From contig NZ_CP089301.1 of NCBI RefSeq assembly GCF_021227995.1, forward strand, positions 3,968,001 through 4,032,000: 64,000 nucleotides of DNA, written 5' to 3'. Positions 27,701 to 40,340 of this stretch are shown here, piece after piece. Every line of letters begins with the position of its first letter. The stretch's first letter is position 1. Under the pieces are notes generated by a model. That model ran no database searches and was not told the DNA's origin. It worked only from the letters and a program-made list of their open reading frames with translations. The stretch comes from Novosphingobium kaempferiae (GTDB lineage: Bacteria > Pseudomonadota > Alphaproteobacteria > Sphingomonadales > Sphingomonadaceae). The translations under genes and the position numbers were made by a program.

Positions 27701-29121
27701 CTGACAAGATCGGACTGCCCGCGCTCGAGGCGCAGCTGGCTCGCGAACTGGAGCTGATCGGGTTTGCCCGCCCTGAATGGGTGCGCTCGCGCACGCTGGA
27801 TGGGGAAGCGGTGCTCGACGTCGCGGTGATCGGCGGCGGCCAGTGCGGCCTTTCCGCCGCGCTCGGCCTGCGGCGCGAGGGCGTGACCAATGTCGTGGTC
27901 TTCGATGAAAACGCTGCCGGGTTCGAAGGGCCTTGGGAGACTTACGCGCGCATGGTCACGCTGCGTACGCCCAAGCATTTGAATCCCATCGATTTCGGTG
28001 TCCCCTCGCTGACCTATCGCGCCTGGTGGGAGGCGCAGCATGGCAGCGCGGGCTGGGAAGCGGTCGACAAGATCGCGCGCGGCGACTGGATGGAATACCT
28101 GCGCTGGTATCGTCGCGTGCTCGACCTGCCGGTGCGCAACGGCGCCAAGCTGGAGCGGATCGAGCCGCTGCCGGAACTCGGCCTGCACCGCCTGCACTTC
28201 GCGGGCGGCGCGATGGAGCATGCGCGCAAGGTGGTGCTCGCCACCGGCATCCAGGGCGGCGGGGAATGGCACACGCCCGCGATGGTGAGCGACAACCTGC
28301 CTCGGCATCTCTGGGCGCATACCAGCGAGCCGATCGACTTCGGCAAGCTGCACGGCAAGCGCATCGGCGTGCTCGGCGGCGGCGCTTCGGCGTTCGACAA
28401 CGCCAACTTCGCGCTGACGCAGGGCGTGGCGGCGGCGGAAGTCTTCATGCGGCGCAAGCAGTTGCCGCGCATCAACCCGATCCGCTTCATGGAGCGCGTC
28501 GGCTTCACCGCCCGCTATCCCGCGCTCGACGATGCGACCAAGTATGCGGCGATGGACGCTTTCCTCGGCCACAATCAGCCGCCGACCAACGACACGTTCG
28601 AGCGCGCAGCGGCATGGCCCGGCTTCGCGCTGCACCTCGGCGCACCGTGGCTGGACGTGAAGGAGCACGATGGGCTGGTCCGCGTGATGACGCCGCATGG
28701 CGTGCATGACTTTGATTTCGTGGTCATTTCTACCGGCCTGCTGAGCGATCCCGGCCTGCGCCCCGAACTGGCCGACCTCGCCGGCCTGATCGCGCGCTGG
28801 GGCGACCGCGTCACCGCGCCGGGCAAGCCCAACGCGCTGATCGACGCGCATCCCTATCTCGGCGATGCCTTCGAGTTCCTCCCGCGCGAGGGCGTGGACG
28901 GCGCGCCGCTGCATGGGCTGTTCGCCTTCAACTATTCCGCGCTGGTGAGCCTCGGGCTTTCGGCCTCGGCTCTGTCGGGGCTGCACAATGCGCTGCCCCG
29001 GCTGGTGAAGGGCGTTGCGGACCAGCTGTTTCTTGACGATCGCGAGGCTCTGGTGGCCGATTTCCTCGACTACGACGAACATGAATTTCTCGGCCAGTGG
29101 CCCCGGGAGGCGGTCGCATGA
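27697..29121 (+). CDS. FAD/NAD(P)-binding flavoprotein, candidate urate hydroxylase
   Basis: 474 residues with two Rossmann motifs, VAVIGGGQCGLSAALGL (FAD, residues 42-58) and KRIGVLGGGASAFDNAN (NADPH), in the arrangement of flavin-containing monooxygenases. No membrane segment or signal. It sits exactly between uraD and uraH, in overlap with both, where a urate-oxidising enzyme is expected, and the window has no cofactor-free uricase, no PuuD and no HpxO of the hydroxybenzoate-hydroxylase type. A non-homologous flavoprotein urate hydroxylase named HpyO is known from Xanthomonas (recalled, not checked here); this gene may be that type. Chemistry is inferred from position. Confidence 0.75.
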   Translation: MTDKIGLPALEAQLARELELIGFARPEWVRSRTLDGEAVLDVAVIGGGQCGLSAALGLRREGVTNVVVFDENAAGFEGPWETYARMVTLRTPKHLNPIDFGVPSLTYRAWWEAQHGSAGWEAVDKIARGDWMEYLRWYRRVLDLPVRNGAKLERIEPLPELGLHRLHFAGGAMEHARKVVLATGIQGGGEWHTPAMVSDNLPRHLWAHTSEPIDFGKLHGKRIGVLGGGASAFDNANFALTQGVAAAEVFMRRKQLPRINPIRFMERVGFTARYPALDDATKYAAMDAFLGHNQPPTNDTFERAAAWPGFALHLGAPWLDVKEHDGLVRVMTPHGVHDFDFVVISTGLLSDPGLRPELADLAGLIARWGDRVTAPGKPNALIDAHPYLGDAFEFLPREGVDGAPLHGLFAFNYSALVSLGLSASALSGLHNALPRLVKGVADQLFLDDREALVADFLDYDEHEFLGQWPREAVA

Positions 29122-29450
29122 GCAGCCTCAGCACGCACGTCCTCGACACCACGCACGGCGCACCCGCGACGGGGATTTCGCTCTGTCTGGAGACCGGATC
29201 GGGCACGATCCTGTTCACCGGCGAGACCAACGCAGATGGCCGTTGTCCGGGGCTTCCGGCGCTGCCGACGGGCACTTACCGGCTGACTTTCGCGGTCGCC
29301 GCCTATTTCCGGTCCAAGGGCATCAAGCTGCCCGAGCCGCCGTTCCTCGACCATGTCTCGATCGATTTCGGCATCGCCGATCCCGATGGGCACTACCACG
29401 TTCCGCTGCTGGTTTCGCCCTTCGGCTACTCGACGTACCGGGGGAGCTGA
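29118..29450 (+). CDS. uraH: 5-hydroxyisourate hydrolase (transthyretin-like)
   Basis: 110 residues with the full signature: an N-terminal STHVLDTTHGAPA with the active-site His, the central YFRSKG, HYHVPLLVSPFGYSTY and the C-terminal YRGS tetrapeptide that completes the site. Hydrolyses 5-hydroxyisourate to OHCU, the substrate of UraD. The start overlaps the flavoprotein stop. No signal peptide, so cytoplasmic. Confidence 0.95.
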   Translation: MSSLSTHVLDTTHGAPATGISLCLETGSGTILFTGETNADGRCPGLPALPTGTYRLTFAVAAYFRSKGIKLPEPPFLDHVSIDFGIADPDGHYHVPLLVSPFGYSTYRGS

Positions 29451-29451
29451 C

Positions 29452-30891
29452 TTGACGGTGCGCTTCCTTCTCGACGGCGAAACGGTCGAACTGGATGCGG
29501 TCGATCCGACCGCGACGGTGCTCGATCACCTGCGCTACCGGATGCGCCGCACCGGCACCAAGGAGGGCTGCGCCGAGGGGGACTGCGGGGCCTGCACCGT
29601 GCTCGTCGGCGCGCTGGAGGGCGAGGAAATCGCCTGGCGCGCGGTCAATTCCTGCATCCAGTTCCTGCCGATGCTCAACGGCAAGGCGCTGTTGACGGTG
29701 GAGTCACTGAACTGCACCAAGGGCGCACAGAGCGCCACCGAGGGCGCATTGAACGACCTTCAGGCGCACATGGCGGCGAACGGCAGCTCACAGTGCGGGT
29801 TCTGCACGCCGGGCTTCGTGATGTCGCTCCACGGACGCACCATCGGCGCTCGCGGATGTGAACTTCCGGTCGAGGACGTCATCGCCGGCAACCTGTGTCG
29901 CTGCACCGGATATGGTCCGATCATCGAGGCGGGCGAATGCGCCGCTCCGTGCCGCTCCGATGATGCCCCCGTGGTTGAGGCGCTCAAGGGATTGTCGCTC
30001 AGCACTTCGGGCGAGTGGCAGGGGCGTCGCTGGTTCGCGCCGCGGTCGAGCGATGAGCTTGCCGCGCTGCTGGCCGAGCATCCCGAAGCACGTCTTGTCG
30101 CCGGGGCGACCGACGTGGGGCTCTGGGTGACAAAGGGGCTGCGCACGCTCGATACCGTGATCTTCCTTGGCGACGTGGCCGACCTTTCGACCATCGAGGA
30201 AACCGACGAGGCGCTGATCCTCGGCGCGGGGGTGCGTTATGCCGATGCCCATGCGGCGATGGCGCGGCTGCATCCCGAGCTGGGCGAGCTGGTGCGGCGC
30301 ATCGGCGGGCTGCAGGTTCGCAATGCCGGGACCGTGGGCGGCAACATCGCCAACGGCTCGCCCATCGGTGACGGACCGCCCGCGCTGATCGCGCTGGGCG
30401 CGGAACTGACGCTGCGCAGCGCGGCCGGGCGGCGGACGATGCCGCTGGAGGACTATTTCCTCGCCTATGGCAAGCAGGACCGCCAGCCCGGTGAGTTCGT
30501 CGAGTCCGTGCGCATTCCGCGCCCCGGTCCGGATGCGGTGATCCACATCGCCAAGCTGTCCCGCCGGTTCGACAGCGATATCTCGGCGGTCTGCGGCGCC
30601 TTCGCGCTGAGCGTGACCGACGGCACCGTTACCGCCGCGCGCGTGGCGTTCGGCGGCATGGCGGCGACCCCGAAGCGCGCCGCCGCCTGCGAGGCCGCGC
30701 TGACCGGCGCGCCTTTCATCGAAGCGACCATCGAGGCCGCTGCCGAGGCGCTGCGGGCAGACTATCAGCCGCTCTCCGATGTGCGCGGTTCGTCTGACTA
30801 CCGCCTCGACGCCGCCGCCAACCTGCTGCGTCGCCTGTGGCTGCGCTCGCAGGGCGTTGCCATCTCGGTGCTGGAGGCCACCCATGGCTGA
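29452..30891 (+). CDS. xdhA: Xanthine dehydrogenase small subunit (2Fe-2S and FAD)
   Basis: 479 residues. Two [2Fe-2S] sites: Cys40/45/48/68 (EGCAEGDCGACT...NSC) and Cys115/118/149/151 (QCGFCTPGF...LCRCTGYGP); then an FAD domain with LVAGATDVGLWVTKG and NAGTVGGNIANGSPIGD. The order is that of bacterial XdhA, with iron-sulfur and FAD parts fused. It passes electrons from the molybdenum site of XdhB to NAD+. No ATG near the start: TTG at 29452 preceded by GGGGAG is the best choice; GTG at 29458 is possible. It overlaps xdhB by eight bases. Confidence 0.93.
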   Translation: MTVRFLLDGETVELDAVDPTATVLDHLRYRMRRTGTKEGCAEGDCGACTVLVGALEGEEIAWRAVNSCIQFLPMLNGKALLTVESLNCTKGAQSATEGALNDLQAHMAANGSSQCGFCTPGFVMSLHGRTIGARGCELPVEDVIAGNLCRCTGYGPIIEAGECAAPCRSDDAPVVEALKGLSLSTSGEWQGRRWFAPRSSDELAALLAEHPEARLVAGATDVGLWVTKGLRTLDTVIFLGDVADLSTIEETDEALILGAGVRYADAHAAMARLHPELGELVRRIGGLQVRNAGTVGGNIANGSPIGDGPPALIALGAELTLRSAAGRRTMPLEDYFLAYGKQDRQPGEFVESVRIPRPGPDAVIHIAKLSRRFDSDISAVCGAFALSVTDGTVTAARVAFGGMAATPKRAAACEAALTGAPFIEATIEAAAEALRADYQPLSDVRGSSDYRLDAAANLLRRLWLRSQGVAISVLEATHG

Positions 30892-33204
30892 GCGCGACCC
30901 CGCCTGGAAGGTGGTGCCCAAGCCCTCCCACCCGCACGACAGCGCGCGGCTGCATGTCGCGGGCGAGGCGCGCTATGCTGACGACCTCGCCGAACCCGCC
31001 GACATGCTCCACCTCGCCTTCGGCCAGTCGAGCGAGGCGCGGGCGCGGATCGTGGCGATGGACCTGTCCGCCGTGCGCGCGTCGCCGGGCGTGGTGGCGG
31101 TCTACACCGCCGCCGACATTCCCGGTGCGAACGACGTCAGCCCGGTGGCGGGCGACGACCGCCTGCTGGCGGATGGCGAGGTCGTCACCCATGGCCAGTC
31201 GATCTTCCTCGTCGCCGCGACCAGCCAGCGCGCCGCCCGCATCGCCGCGCGTCTGGGCAAAGTCGAGTACGAACCGCTTCCCGCCGCGCTCACCATCGCC
31301 GAGGCACAGGCCGCGAACTCCCACATCGAGCCGGTGCAGCGCATGGCGCGCGGCGATGCCGCCGCCGCGCTCGCCGGCGCGCCGCATCGGCGCTCGGGCC
31401 GGTTCGACATGGGCGGGCAGGACCACTTCTACCTCGAAGGGCAGGTCTCCGTCGCCACGCCCGGCGAGGACGGGCAGGTCCATGTCCTGTGCTCCACCCA
31501 GCACCCGAGCGAGGTCCAGCACCTCGTCGCGCACATGCTCCACGTCTCGTCCGCCGACGTAACGATCGAGGTGCGGCGCATGGGTGGCGCGTTCGGCGGC
31601 AAGGAGACGCAGGCCGCGTTGTTCGCCGCTGCCGCCGCGCTCGTCGCGAGCAAGACCGGTCGTCCCGCCAAGTTCCGCTGCGATCGTGACGACGACATGG
31701 TGATGACCGGCAAGCGCCATCCCTTCGAGGTCGCCTATGAGGTCGGCTTCGACGATGCCGGGCACCTGCTGGCGCTGTCGCTGCACCTCGCCTCGGCCTG
31801 CGGGGCGACTGTGGACCTGTCGCCCGCGATCAACGACCGCGCGATGTTCCATTCGGACAACTGCTACTTCCTGCCGGACGTGGAGATCGTGTCCGAGCGG
31901 CTGAAGACCAACACCGTCTCCGCCACCGCGTTCCGGGGCTTCGGCGGCCCGCAGGGGATGCTGGCGATCGAGCGTGTGGTGGACGACGTCGCCGCCGCGC
32001 TCGGCCTCGATCCGCTCGACGTGCGCATGGCCAACCTCTACGGCCCGGGCCGGGAGACGACGCCTTACGAAATGGTCGTCGCCGACAACGTGGCCCCGCA
32101 GATCATGGCGCGCTTGCGTGAGACTTCGCGTTACGATGAGCGCGCGCAGGCCGTCGATGCGTTCAATGCCGCCAGTCCGGTACTCAAGAAGGGCATCGCG
32201 CTGACGCCGGTGAAGTTCGGCATCAGCTTCACCACCACCCATCTCAACCAGGCGGGCGCGCTCGTCCACGTCTATGCCGACGGGTCGATCCAGGTGAACC
32301 ACGGTGGCACCGAGATGGGGCAGGGGCTCTACACCAAGGTCGCGCGCGTGGTGGCGGATGTCTTCGCGGTGCCGATGGAGACGATCCGCATCACCGCCAC
32401 GCGCACCGACAAGGTGCCCAACACTTCGGCCACGGCGGCGAGTTCGGGTGCGGACCTCAACGGCATGGCCGCACACAACGCGGCCACGACGATCCGCGAC
32501 CGGCTGGTCGAGTTCCTCGCCCGCACTTACGGACTGCCCGAGAGCGACGTCCACTTCACGCCGGGCGGCGTGCTGGTCGGCGCGGAGACGCTGACGTTCG
32601 GGCAGGTGGCGCGCAAGGCGCACATGGGGCGCATCTCGCTGTCTTCCACCGGCTACTACGCGACGCCGGGGATCGACTACGACCGCTCGGTCTTCAAGGG
32701 CCGCCCGTTCTACTACTTCGCCTACGGCGCGGCGGTGAGCGAGGTGGTGATCGACACCCTGACCGGCGAGCATAAGGTTCTGGCGGTGGACATCCTCCAC
32801 GATGTCGGCCGCTCGCTGAACCCGGTGATCGACAAGGGCCAGATCGAGGGCGGCTTCATCCAGGGGCAGGGCTGGCTGACGACCGAGGAACTGGTGTGGG
32901 ACGGCAAGGGGCGCCTGCTGACGCACAGTCCCGCGACCTACAAGATTCCCACCGCGTCCGACCGCCCGAAGCACTTCATCGTGACCTTGTGGGACGGCGA
33001 GAACGTGGAGCCGACCATCAACCGTTCGAAGGCGGTGGGCGAGCCGCCGTTCATGCTGGCGATCTCGGTCTTCTCGGCACTGAACCGGGCGGTCGCGGCC
33101 ACCGCGCCCGACAGGCGCGCGCTGCCGCCGCTCGACGCGCCGTGTACGCCCGAGCGCATCCTCAAGGCCATCGCGGCGCACAAGGCCGCCGCCAAGGCCG
33201 TTGC

Positions 33205-33208
<4 letters not shown>
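30884..33208 (+). CDS. xdhB: Xanthine dehydrogenase molybdopterin-binding subunit
   Basis: 774 residues, the usual XdhB length. It oxidises hypoxanthine to xanthine and xanthine to urate. Motifs: GQDHFYLEGQ (with the Gln near the Mo), MGGAFGGKETQ, FRGFGGPQG (with the substrate-orienting Arg), NHGGTEMGQGLYTKVAR and KAVGEPPFMLAISVF with the catalytic Glu. No signal peptide, unlike the Pao enzyme in this window. Tight overlaps with xdhA and xdhC. Confidence 0.95.
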
Positions 33209-36403
<3,195 letters not shown>

Positions 36404-36404
36404 C

Positions 36405-36962
36405 ATGGCCGACTGGCGCGAAGCCCTTGCGCAGAGCCGGGTGCTGGAAGTCCTCGCCCCGTTGGACCCGCACGTCGCGGGCACGTTCCCGCTTGGTCTC
36501 GACGTCGAGGGGAGCGACATCGACGTGCTGTGCCACGCGCCCGACGCCGCCGGTTTCGCGCAGGACGTATGGCAGGCCTTCGCCGGTTGCGCGGACTTCG
36601 CGATGCACCAGTGGGCGAGGGGCGAGCGCGCCGTCGTCGCCGCGTTCACGCTGCGGGGCGTGCCGTTCGAGATATTCGGCTCACCCCTGCCGGTGGTGGA
36701 GCAGGTCGGCTGGCAGCATTTCGACGTGGAGCGCAGGCTGCTCGACCTTGGCGGTCCGACCTTTCGCGACGCGGTGATGCAGGCGCGCGCCACGGGTGCG
36801 AAGACCGAGCCTGCCTTCGCGCAGGTGCTCGACCTGCCGGGCGATCCCTATGCCGCGATGCTGGCGCTGTCGGCGCTGGACGATGCCGGGTTGCGCGCCC
36901 GGATCGATCAGGCCAGCGGGCCTGCGGCAAAGCTTTTGCGCGTGATCTCGAAGATGACGTGA
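36405..36962 (+). CDS. DUF4269 protein (nucleotidyltransferase-like fold)
   Basis: 185 residues. TFPLGLDVEGSDIDVLC resembles the G-S-x(n)-D-x-D core of nucleotidyltransferases, and the whole sequence fits DUF4269. It begins one base after the adenine deaminase stop, so it is on the purine transcript, though no purine role is known. Its 3' end overlaps the 3' end of the opposite GNAT gene by 55 bases. Function unknown. Confidence 0.75.
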   Translation: MADWREALAQSRVLEVLAPLDPHVAGTFPLGLDVEGSDIDVLCHAPDAAGFAQDVWQAFAGCADFAMHQWARGERAVVAAFTLRGVPFEIFGSPLPVVEQVGWQHFDVERRLLDLGGPTFRDAVMQARATGAKTEPAFAQVLDLPGDPYAAMLALSALDDAGLRARIDQASGPAAKLLRVISKMT

Positions 36963-37450
36963 TCGACCATGACGCCGCAGCGCTCGTAGCTGCGCGTCCG
37001 GCCTTCGACCAGTCGCCCGCCGATGTTCGCCATGGCCCGGCGCGACACCACGTTGTCGGCGCCGACCTGGAAGATCACGCGATCGAAGTGGGACAGCGCG
37101 TGCGCCAGCATCAGGCGCTTGAATTCGGCGTTCCAGCCCTTGCCCCAGCAGTCGCGGGCAAGGAACGACCAGCCGATCTCGATCTCGCCCGGCCCTTCGG
37201 CTTCGGGCGCGCCGTAGCGGCTCGAACCGACGATCGCGCCGGTGGCGTTGTCGACGATGGCGAAAGCCCCGCCACCTTCCAGCGCGTCATCGAAGAAGGC
37301 GCGGAACACCGGCTCCTGCCAGCGGTCGTGCGAGGGGTGGACGGCCCAGATCGCGGGATCGGAGGCGACCGCGAACAGCGCCTCCCAATCCGTGGGCAGC
37401 AGGGGCCGCAGCGTCAGCCGGTCCCCGACGAGAACCGGCTGCCGGTTCAT
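36908..37450 (-). CDS. GNAT-family N-acetyltransferase
   Basis: 180 residues, RimJ/RimL-like acetyltransferase: an N-terminal DRLTLRPLLPTDWEALFAVASDP, the central EIEIGWSFLARDCWGKGWNAE with the acetyl-CoA binding region, and RVIFQVGADNVVSRRAMANIG. Convergent with and overlapping the DUF4269 gene by 55 bases. It lies one base downstream of the stop of the minus-strand aminotransferase gene and may be co-transcribed with it. Substrate unknown. Confidence 0.85.
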   Translation of the reverse strand: MNRQPVLVGDRLTLRPLLPTDWEALFAVASDPAIWAVHPSHDRWQEPVFRAFFDDALEGGGAFAIVDNATGAIVGSSRYGAPEAEGPGEIEIGWSFLARDCWGKGWNAEFKRLMLAHALSHFDRVIFQVGADNVVSRRAMANIGGRLVEGRTRSYERCGVMVDHVIFEITRKSFAAGPLA

Positions 37451-37451
37451 G

Positions 37452-38627
37452 TCAGGCAGTCACGTCCGCGACGGCGGCGATGAACTGCTCGATGTTGCCC
37501 TTGGTCAGGCCCGCCACGTTGATGCGGCCCGATGCGGCGAAGTAGATGCCGTGCTTGGCGCGCATGGCCTGCACCTGCTCCGGGGTGAACGGGATGATCG
37601 AGAACAGGCCGTTCTGCGAACCCACCGGCGTCAGGTCGACGCCGCCGGTCTTGCCGGCCGCCTGAAGCGTGGCGCGCACTTCGCGCATGCGATCGCGCAT
37701 CTCGTCCAGTTCGCCGAGCCACTGCGCGGTCAGGGTCTCGTCCTCGAGGATGAGGCGCACGGCGGCGGCGCCGTGATCTGGCGGCTGCGACCAGTTGGAG
37801 CGGGCCAGCGCATAGCCGTTCGACATCACCTTGGAGACATCGGCGGCATCGGCGACCATCACGTAGAGCGCGCCGACGCGGTCACGGTAGAGGCCGAAGT
37901 TCTTGTCGCACGAATAGCAGATCAGCGCTTCCGGCACGGCGGCGAGGACGCGGCGCAGGCCGTAGGCGTCCTCTTCCATGCCCTTGCCGAGACCCTGGTA
38001 GGCGAGGTCGAGCACGGGCAGGATGGTCGAGGCGGCGAGCAGGGCGGCGATCTCGTCCCACTCGGCGTTGGTGTAGTCGATGCCGGTCGGGTTGTGGCAG
38101 CAGCCGTGCAACAGGATGGCGTCGCCTTCCTGAGCCCCGGCGATGGCGGCGCGCAGGGCGTCCATGTCGGCGCCGTCAGCGGTGGCGTGGTTGAATTCGA
38201 GAACGTCGAGGCCGAGGTCGGCGCAGATCTGGTTGTGGTTCGGCCAGCTCGGCTTGCCGACGATGATGCGCTTGTAGCCCGCGCGCTGGACCATCGCGAG
38301 TGCGAGGCGCAGCGAACCGGTGCCGCCCGGGGTCTGCATGCCGTCGATGCGGCCGTCCATGGTCGGATTCGCCTTGCCGAACACGTAGGGCATCAGCTTT
38401 TCGACGAAGCCCATGTCGCCTTCGGGGCCGAGGTAGGCCTTGGTGTCCTGCCCGTCGACCAGCTTCTGCTCGGCCGCCTTGATCGCGGCGAACACCGGCG
38501 TCGCGCCATCGGCGGTCTTGTAGACGCCGACGCCGAGGTCGATCTTGTCCGCGCGCGGATCGTTGTTGTGGAGCTTGATGAGCGCGAGGAGCGCGTCGGC
38601 GGGCTGTTGCTTGAGGTCGTTGAGCAT
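37452..38627 (-). CDS. Aromatic/aspartate aminotransferase (class I, TyrB/AspC group)
   Basis: 391-residue PLP enzyme. It begins MLNDLKQQPADALLALIKLHN and has DKIDLGVGVYKT, LHGCCHNPTGIDYT and the PLP lysine in SCDKNFGLYRDRVG. This is the Ia subgroup (AspC/TyrB) that exchanges amino groups between aspartate or aromatic amino acids and 2-oxoglutarate. Aspartate versus aromatic preference is not decided by sequence alone. It is followed on the minus strand by the GNAT gene. Confidence 0.9.
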   Translation of the reverse strand: MLNDLKQQPADALLALIKLHNNDPRADKIDLGVGVYKTADGATPVFAAIKAAEQKLVDGQDTKAYLGPEGDMGFVEKLMPYVFGKANPTMDGRIDGMQTPGGTGSLRLALAMVQRAGYKRIIVGKPSWPNHNQICADLGLDVLEFNHATADGADMDALRAAIAGAQEGDAILLHGCCHNPTGIDYTNAEWDEIAALLAASTILPVLDLAYQGLGKGMEEDAYGLRRVLAAVPEALICYSCDKNFGLYRDRVGALYVMVADAADVSKVMSNGYALARSNWSQPPDHGAAAVRLILEDETLTAQWLGELDEMRDRMREVRATLQAAGKTGGVDLTPVGSQNGLFSIIPFTPEQVQAMRAKHGIYFAASGRINVAGLTKGNIEQFIAAVADVTA

Positions 38628-38707
38628 GGCGGGCGGCCCTTAGCCCTGCCTGCGATCCAGCGCAACCGCCTAGTGCAGCGGTCGCGTGGATGCGCAATAA
38701 AGTTACG

Positions 38708-39499
38708 TCAGAACGGCAGCCAGCTCTGCTTTTCGGAGAACTTCATGTAGCCGATGTTCGCGCCCAGGCGCAGGCCCGCGCCCGCGCGCACGGGAATCAG
38801 CACGGTGTTGCCGCGGCGCAGGTAGCTGACGGTGAAGCCGCCGACGAGATAGGCCTGACCCTCGCCCGCGCCGAAGCGGTGGAACAGTTCCTGCGTGTCG
38901 TAGAGGTTGTAGACCAGCACGAAGGCGTTGCCCGCGTTGGCGCCCGCGTCGAAGCCGATGGAGGGGCCGGTCCAGTAGACCGGGCGCTCGCCCTCGACCT
39001 TGTGGTGCAGCGTGCCCGAACCGTAGCGCAGGCCCACCGCGATCGCGCCGCCGGCCTCGCGCCCGACGATGTAGCCGTTGGGCTCGCCCTGCTTGGCGAG
39101 GAGATCCTTGATGATGTCGGCGAGGCCCTTCGCGCCCTTGCCGAACACGCCCTCGGCCGCGCCGATGAGGTCGTCCTCGCGATAGGTCGAGGTGTCCTGT
39201 GTCGCCACCGCAGGCGCGCCGGGGGCAGAAGGCGCGGGCGTCGGGGCAGGATAAGCGGGCGACTGGCCGCCGTTCCAGTCGGTCGCCGGGGGCGCTTCGA
39301 CCGGAGTGCCGTTGCCCGGGTCTCCGGCAGGCGGAACGGGCGAATAGGTGGTGCCCTGATTGAGATCGGAGTCGATCGCGGCGTCCGGATCGACGGTCGT
39401 GACCTGCGCCATGGCGGGCGCGAGCGGCGTGAGCACCGTGAGCAGCGCCGCCGCGACCTTGACGGCGATCCCGCGGCCTTGCTTGTGATGTCCGATCAT
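38708..39499 (-). CDS. EipA-like envelope protein (DUF1134)
   Basis: 263 residues: signal peptide (after MIGHHKQGRGIAVKV, ending PAMAQV), a Pro/Ala/Thr-rich linker of about 80 residues, then a DUF1134 domain with DIIKDLLAKQGEPNGYIVG, GGAIAVGLRYGSGTL and VYWTGPSIGFDAGANAG. In Brucella the DUF1134 protein EipA is a periplasmic barrel protein needed for envelope integrity. The start at 39499 puts the signal peptide at the N-terminus; an upstream extension to 39601 is not convincing. Probably monocistronic. Confidence 0.85.
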   Translation of the reverse strand: MIGHHKQGRGIAVKVAAALLTVLTPLAPAMAQVTTVDPDAAIDSDLNQGTTYSPVPPAGDPGNGTPVEAPPATDWNGGQSPAYPAPTPAPSAPGAPAVATQDTSTYREDDLIGAAEGVFGKGAKGLADIIKDLLAKQGEPNGYIVGREAGGAIAVGLRYGSGTLHHKVEGERPVYWTGPSIGFDAGANAGNAFVLVYNLYDTQELFHRFGAGEGQAYLVGGFTVSYLRRGNTVLIPVRAGAGLRLGANIGYMKFSEKQSWLPF

Positions 39500-39767
39500 G
39501 GCGTGCTTACCTTCGTGCTGTTCCTGAGGCCGAATCCGGCGCTCCCACGTCCCCCGCGCACCGCGCGCGGTCAAAACTGGCGTCATCGCACAAGAATCCA
39601 CCGCGCCTGACCTCGCAATGAACGGGCGACGACACGAGTCGGTTTTGCGGCAGGGCGAATCGAAAATCGGCGGAAACGGGTGGGGTTGTGCAAAAGTATT
39701 TTCTTGCGTGGTCCCCCCTTGTCGCCCTCGAATCCCCCCGCTATAGGCACCGCTCCAAGCCGCACTC

Positions 39768-39859
39768 GGAGACGTGGGTGAGTGGCTGAAACCAGCGGTT
39801 TGCTAAACCGTCGTGCCCTTAAGGGGGCACCCCGGGTTCGAATCCCGGCGTCTCCGCCA
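39768..39859 (+). tRNA. tRNA-Ser (anticodon GCT)
   Basis: Complete cloverleaf with acceptor arms GGAGACG and CGTCTCC, discriminator G and encoded CCA (39857-39859). The anticodon loop TTGCTAA gives anticodon GCT, which reads AGC/AGT. A long type-II variable arm (GTGCCCTTAAGGGGGCAC) and the T arm CCGGGTTCGAATCCCGG confirm serine. An integrase remnant lies 249 bases downstream, so the 3' end has probably served as an attachment site. The region 39860-40107 has no gene; its first 100 bases are unusually AT-rich for this genome. Confidence 0.97.
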
Positions 39860-40107
39860 CCATCGTCGGCTCAAAACGTTCCAAGTGATCTTGGAGCGTC
39901 TCAAAAATCATTTAAAATCAGGGCATTGGAAAGCTTTAGTTTTCCATGTATTCTCCTTGCGTCTCGCTGCTTCGCACCCCGAAATGAGGGGTCAAAGGGG
40001 GGTAGCGAGCCCTCAAAGGGAGGTGGAAAGGAGGGTTCGATTTGCCCTCCAAAGCACAATCTCAGCACCCTCAGGCGGGGTGGGCCGCTCTTCAGGAGCA
40101 CTCAGTC

Positions 40108-40272
40108 ATGACCCGCCGTGTTCAGAATCGCCTCAACGCCGTTGGTGTGCGCAACCAGACCAACCCCGGAAAATATGCCGATGGCGCAGGGCGCATTCAT
40201 TCCCTGAAGCGCGCAGGCAACGCACAGGGCGGGCGGGTGTTCGAGGGCATTGCGTTACAAAGCGTGTCCTGA
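40108..40272 (+). pseudogene. N-terminal remnant of a tyrosine integrase
   Basis: 54 residues: after MTRRVQNRLNAVGVRNQTNP comes GKYADGAG, which matches the N-terminal signature of P4-like integrases (a pattern of the kind KPGRYADGGGLYL). Similarity stops shortly after, and the reading frame ends where a full integrase would need about 350 more residues. AGGAG lies nine bases upstream of the ATG. Position right after tRNA-Ser supports a scar of an excised or decayed genomic island. Identification rests on a short motif. Confidence 0.55.
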
Positions 40273-40340
40273 CGCGCTGTTCGCCGAGGATTGACGAGGC
40301 CAAGCGAGTTGCGGCAATGCTCCCCGGCGAAGGGGCCTTC

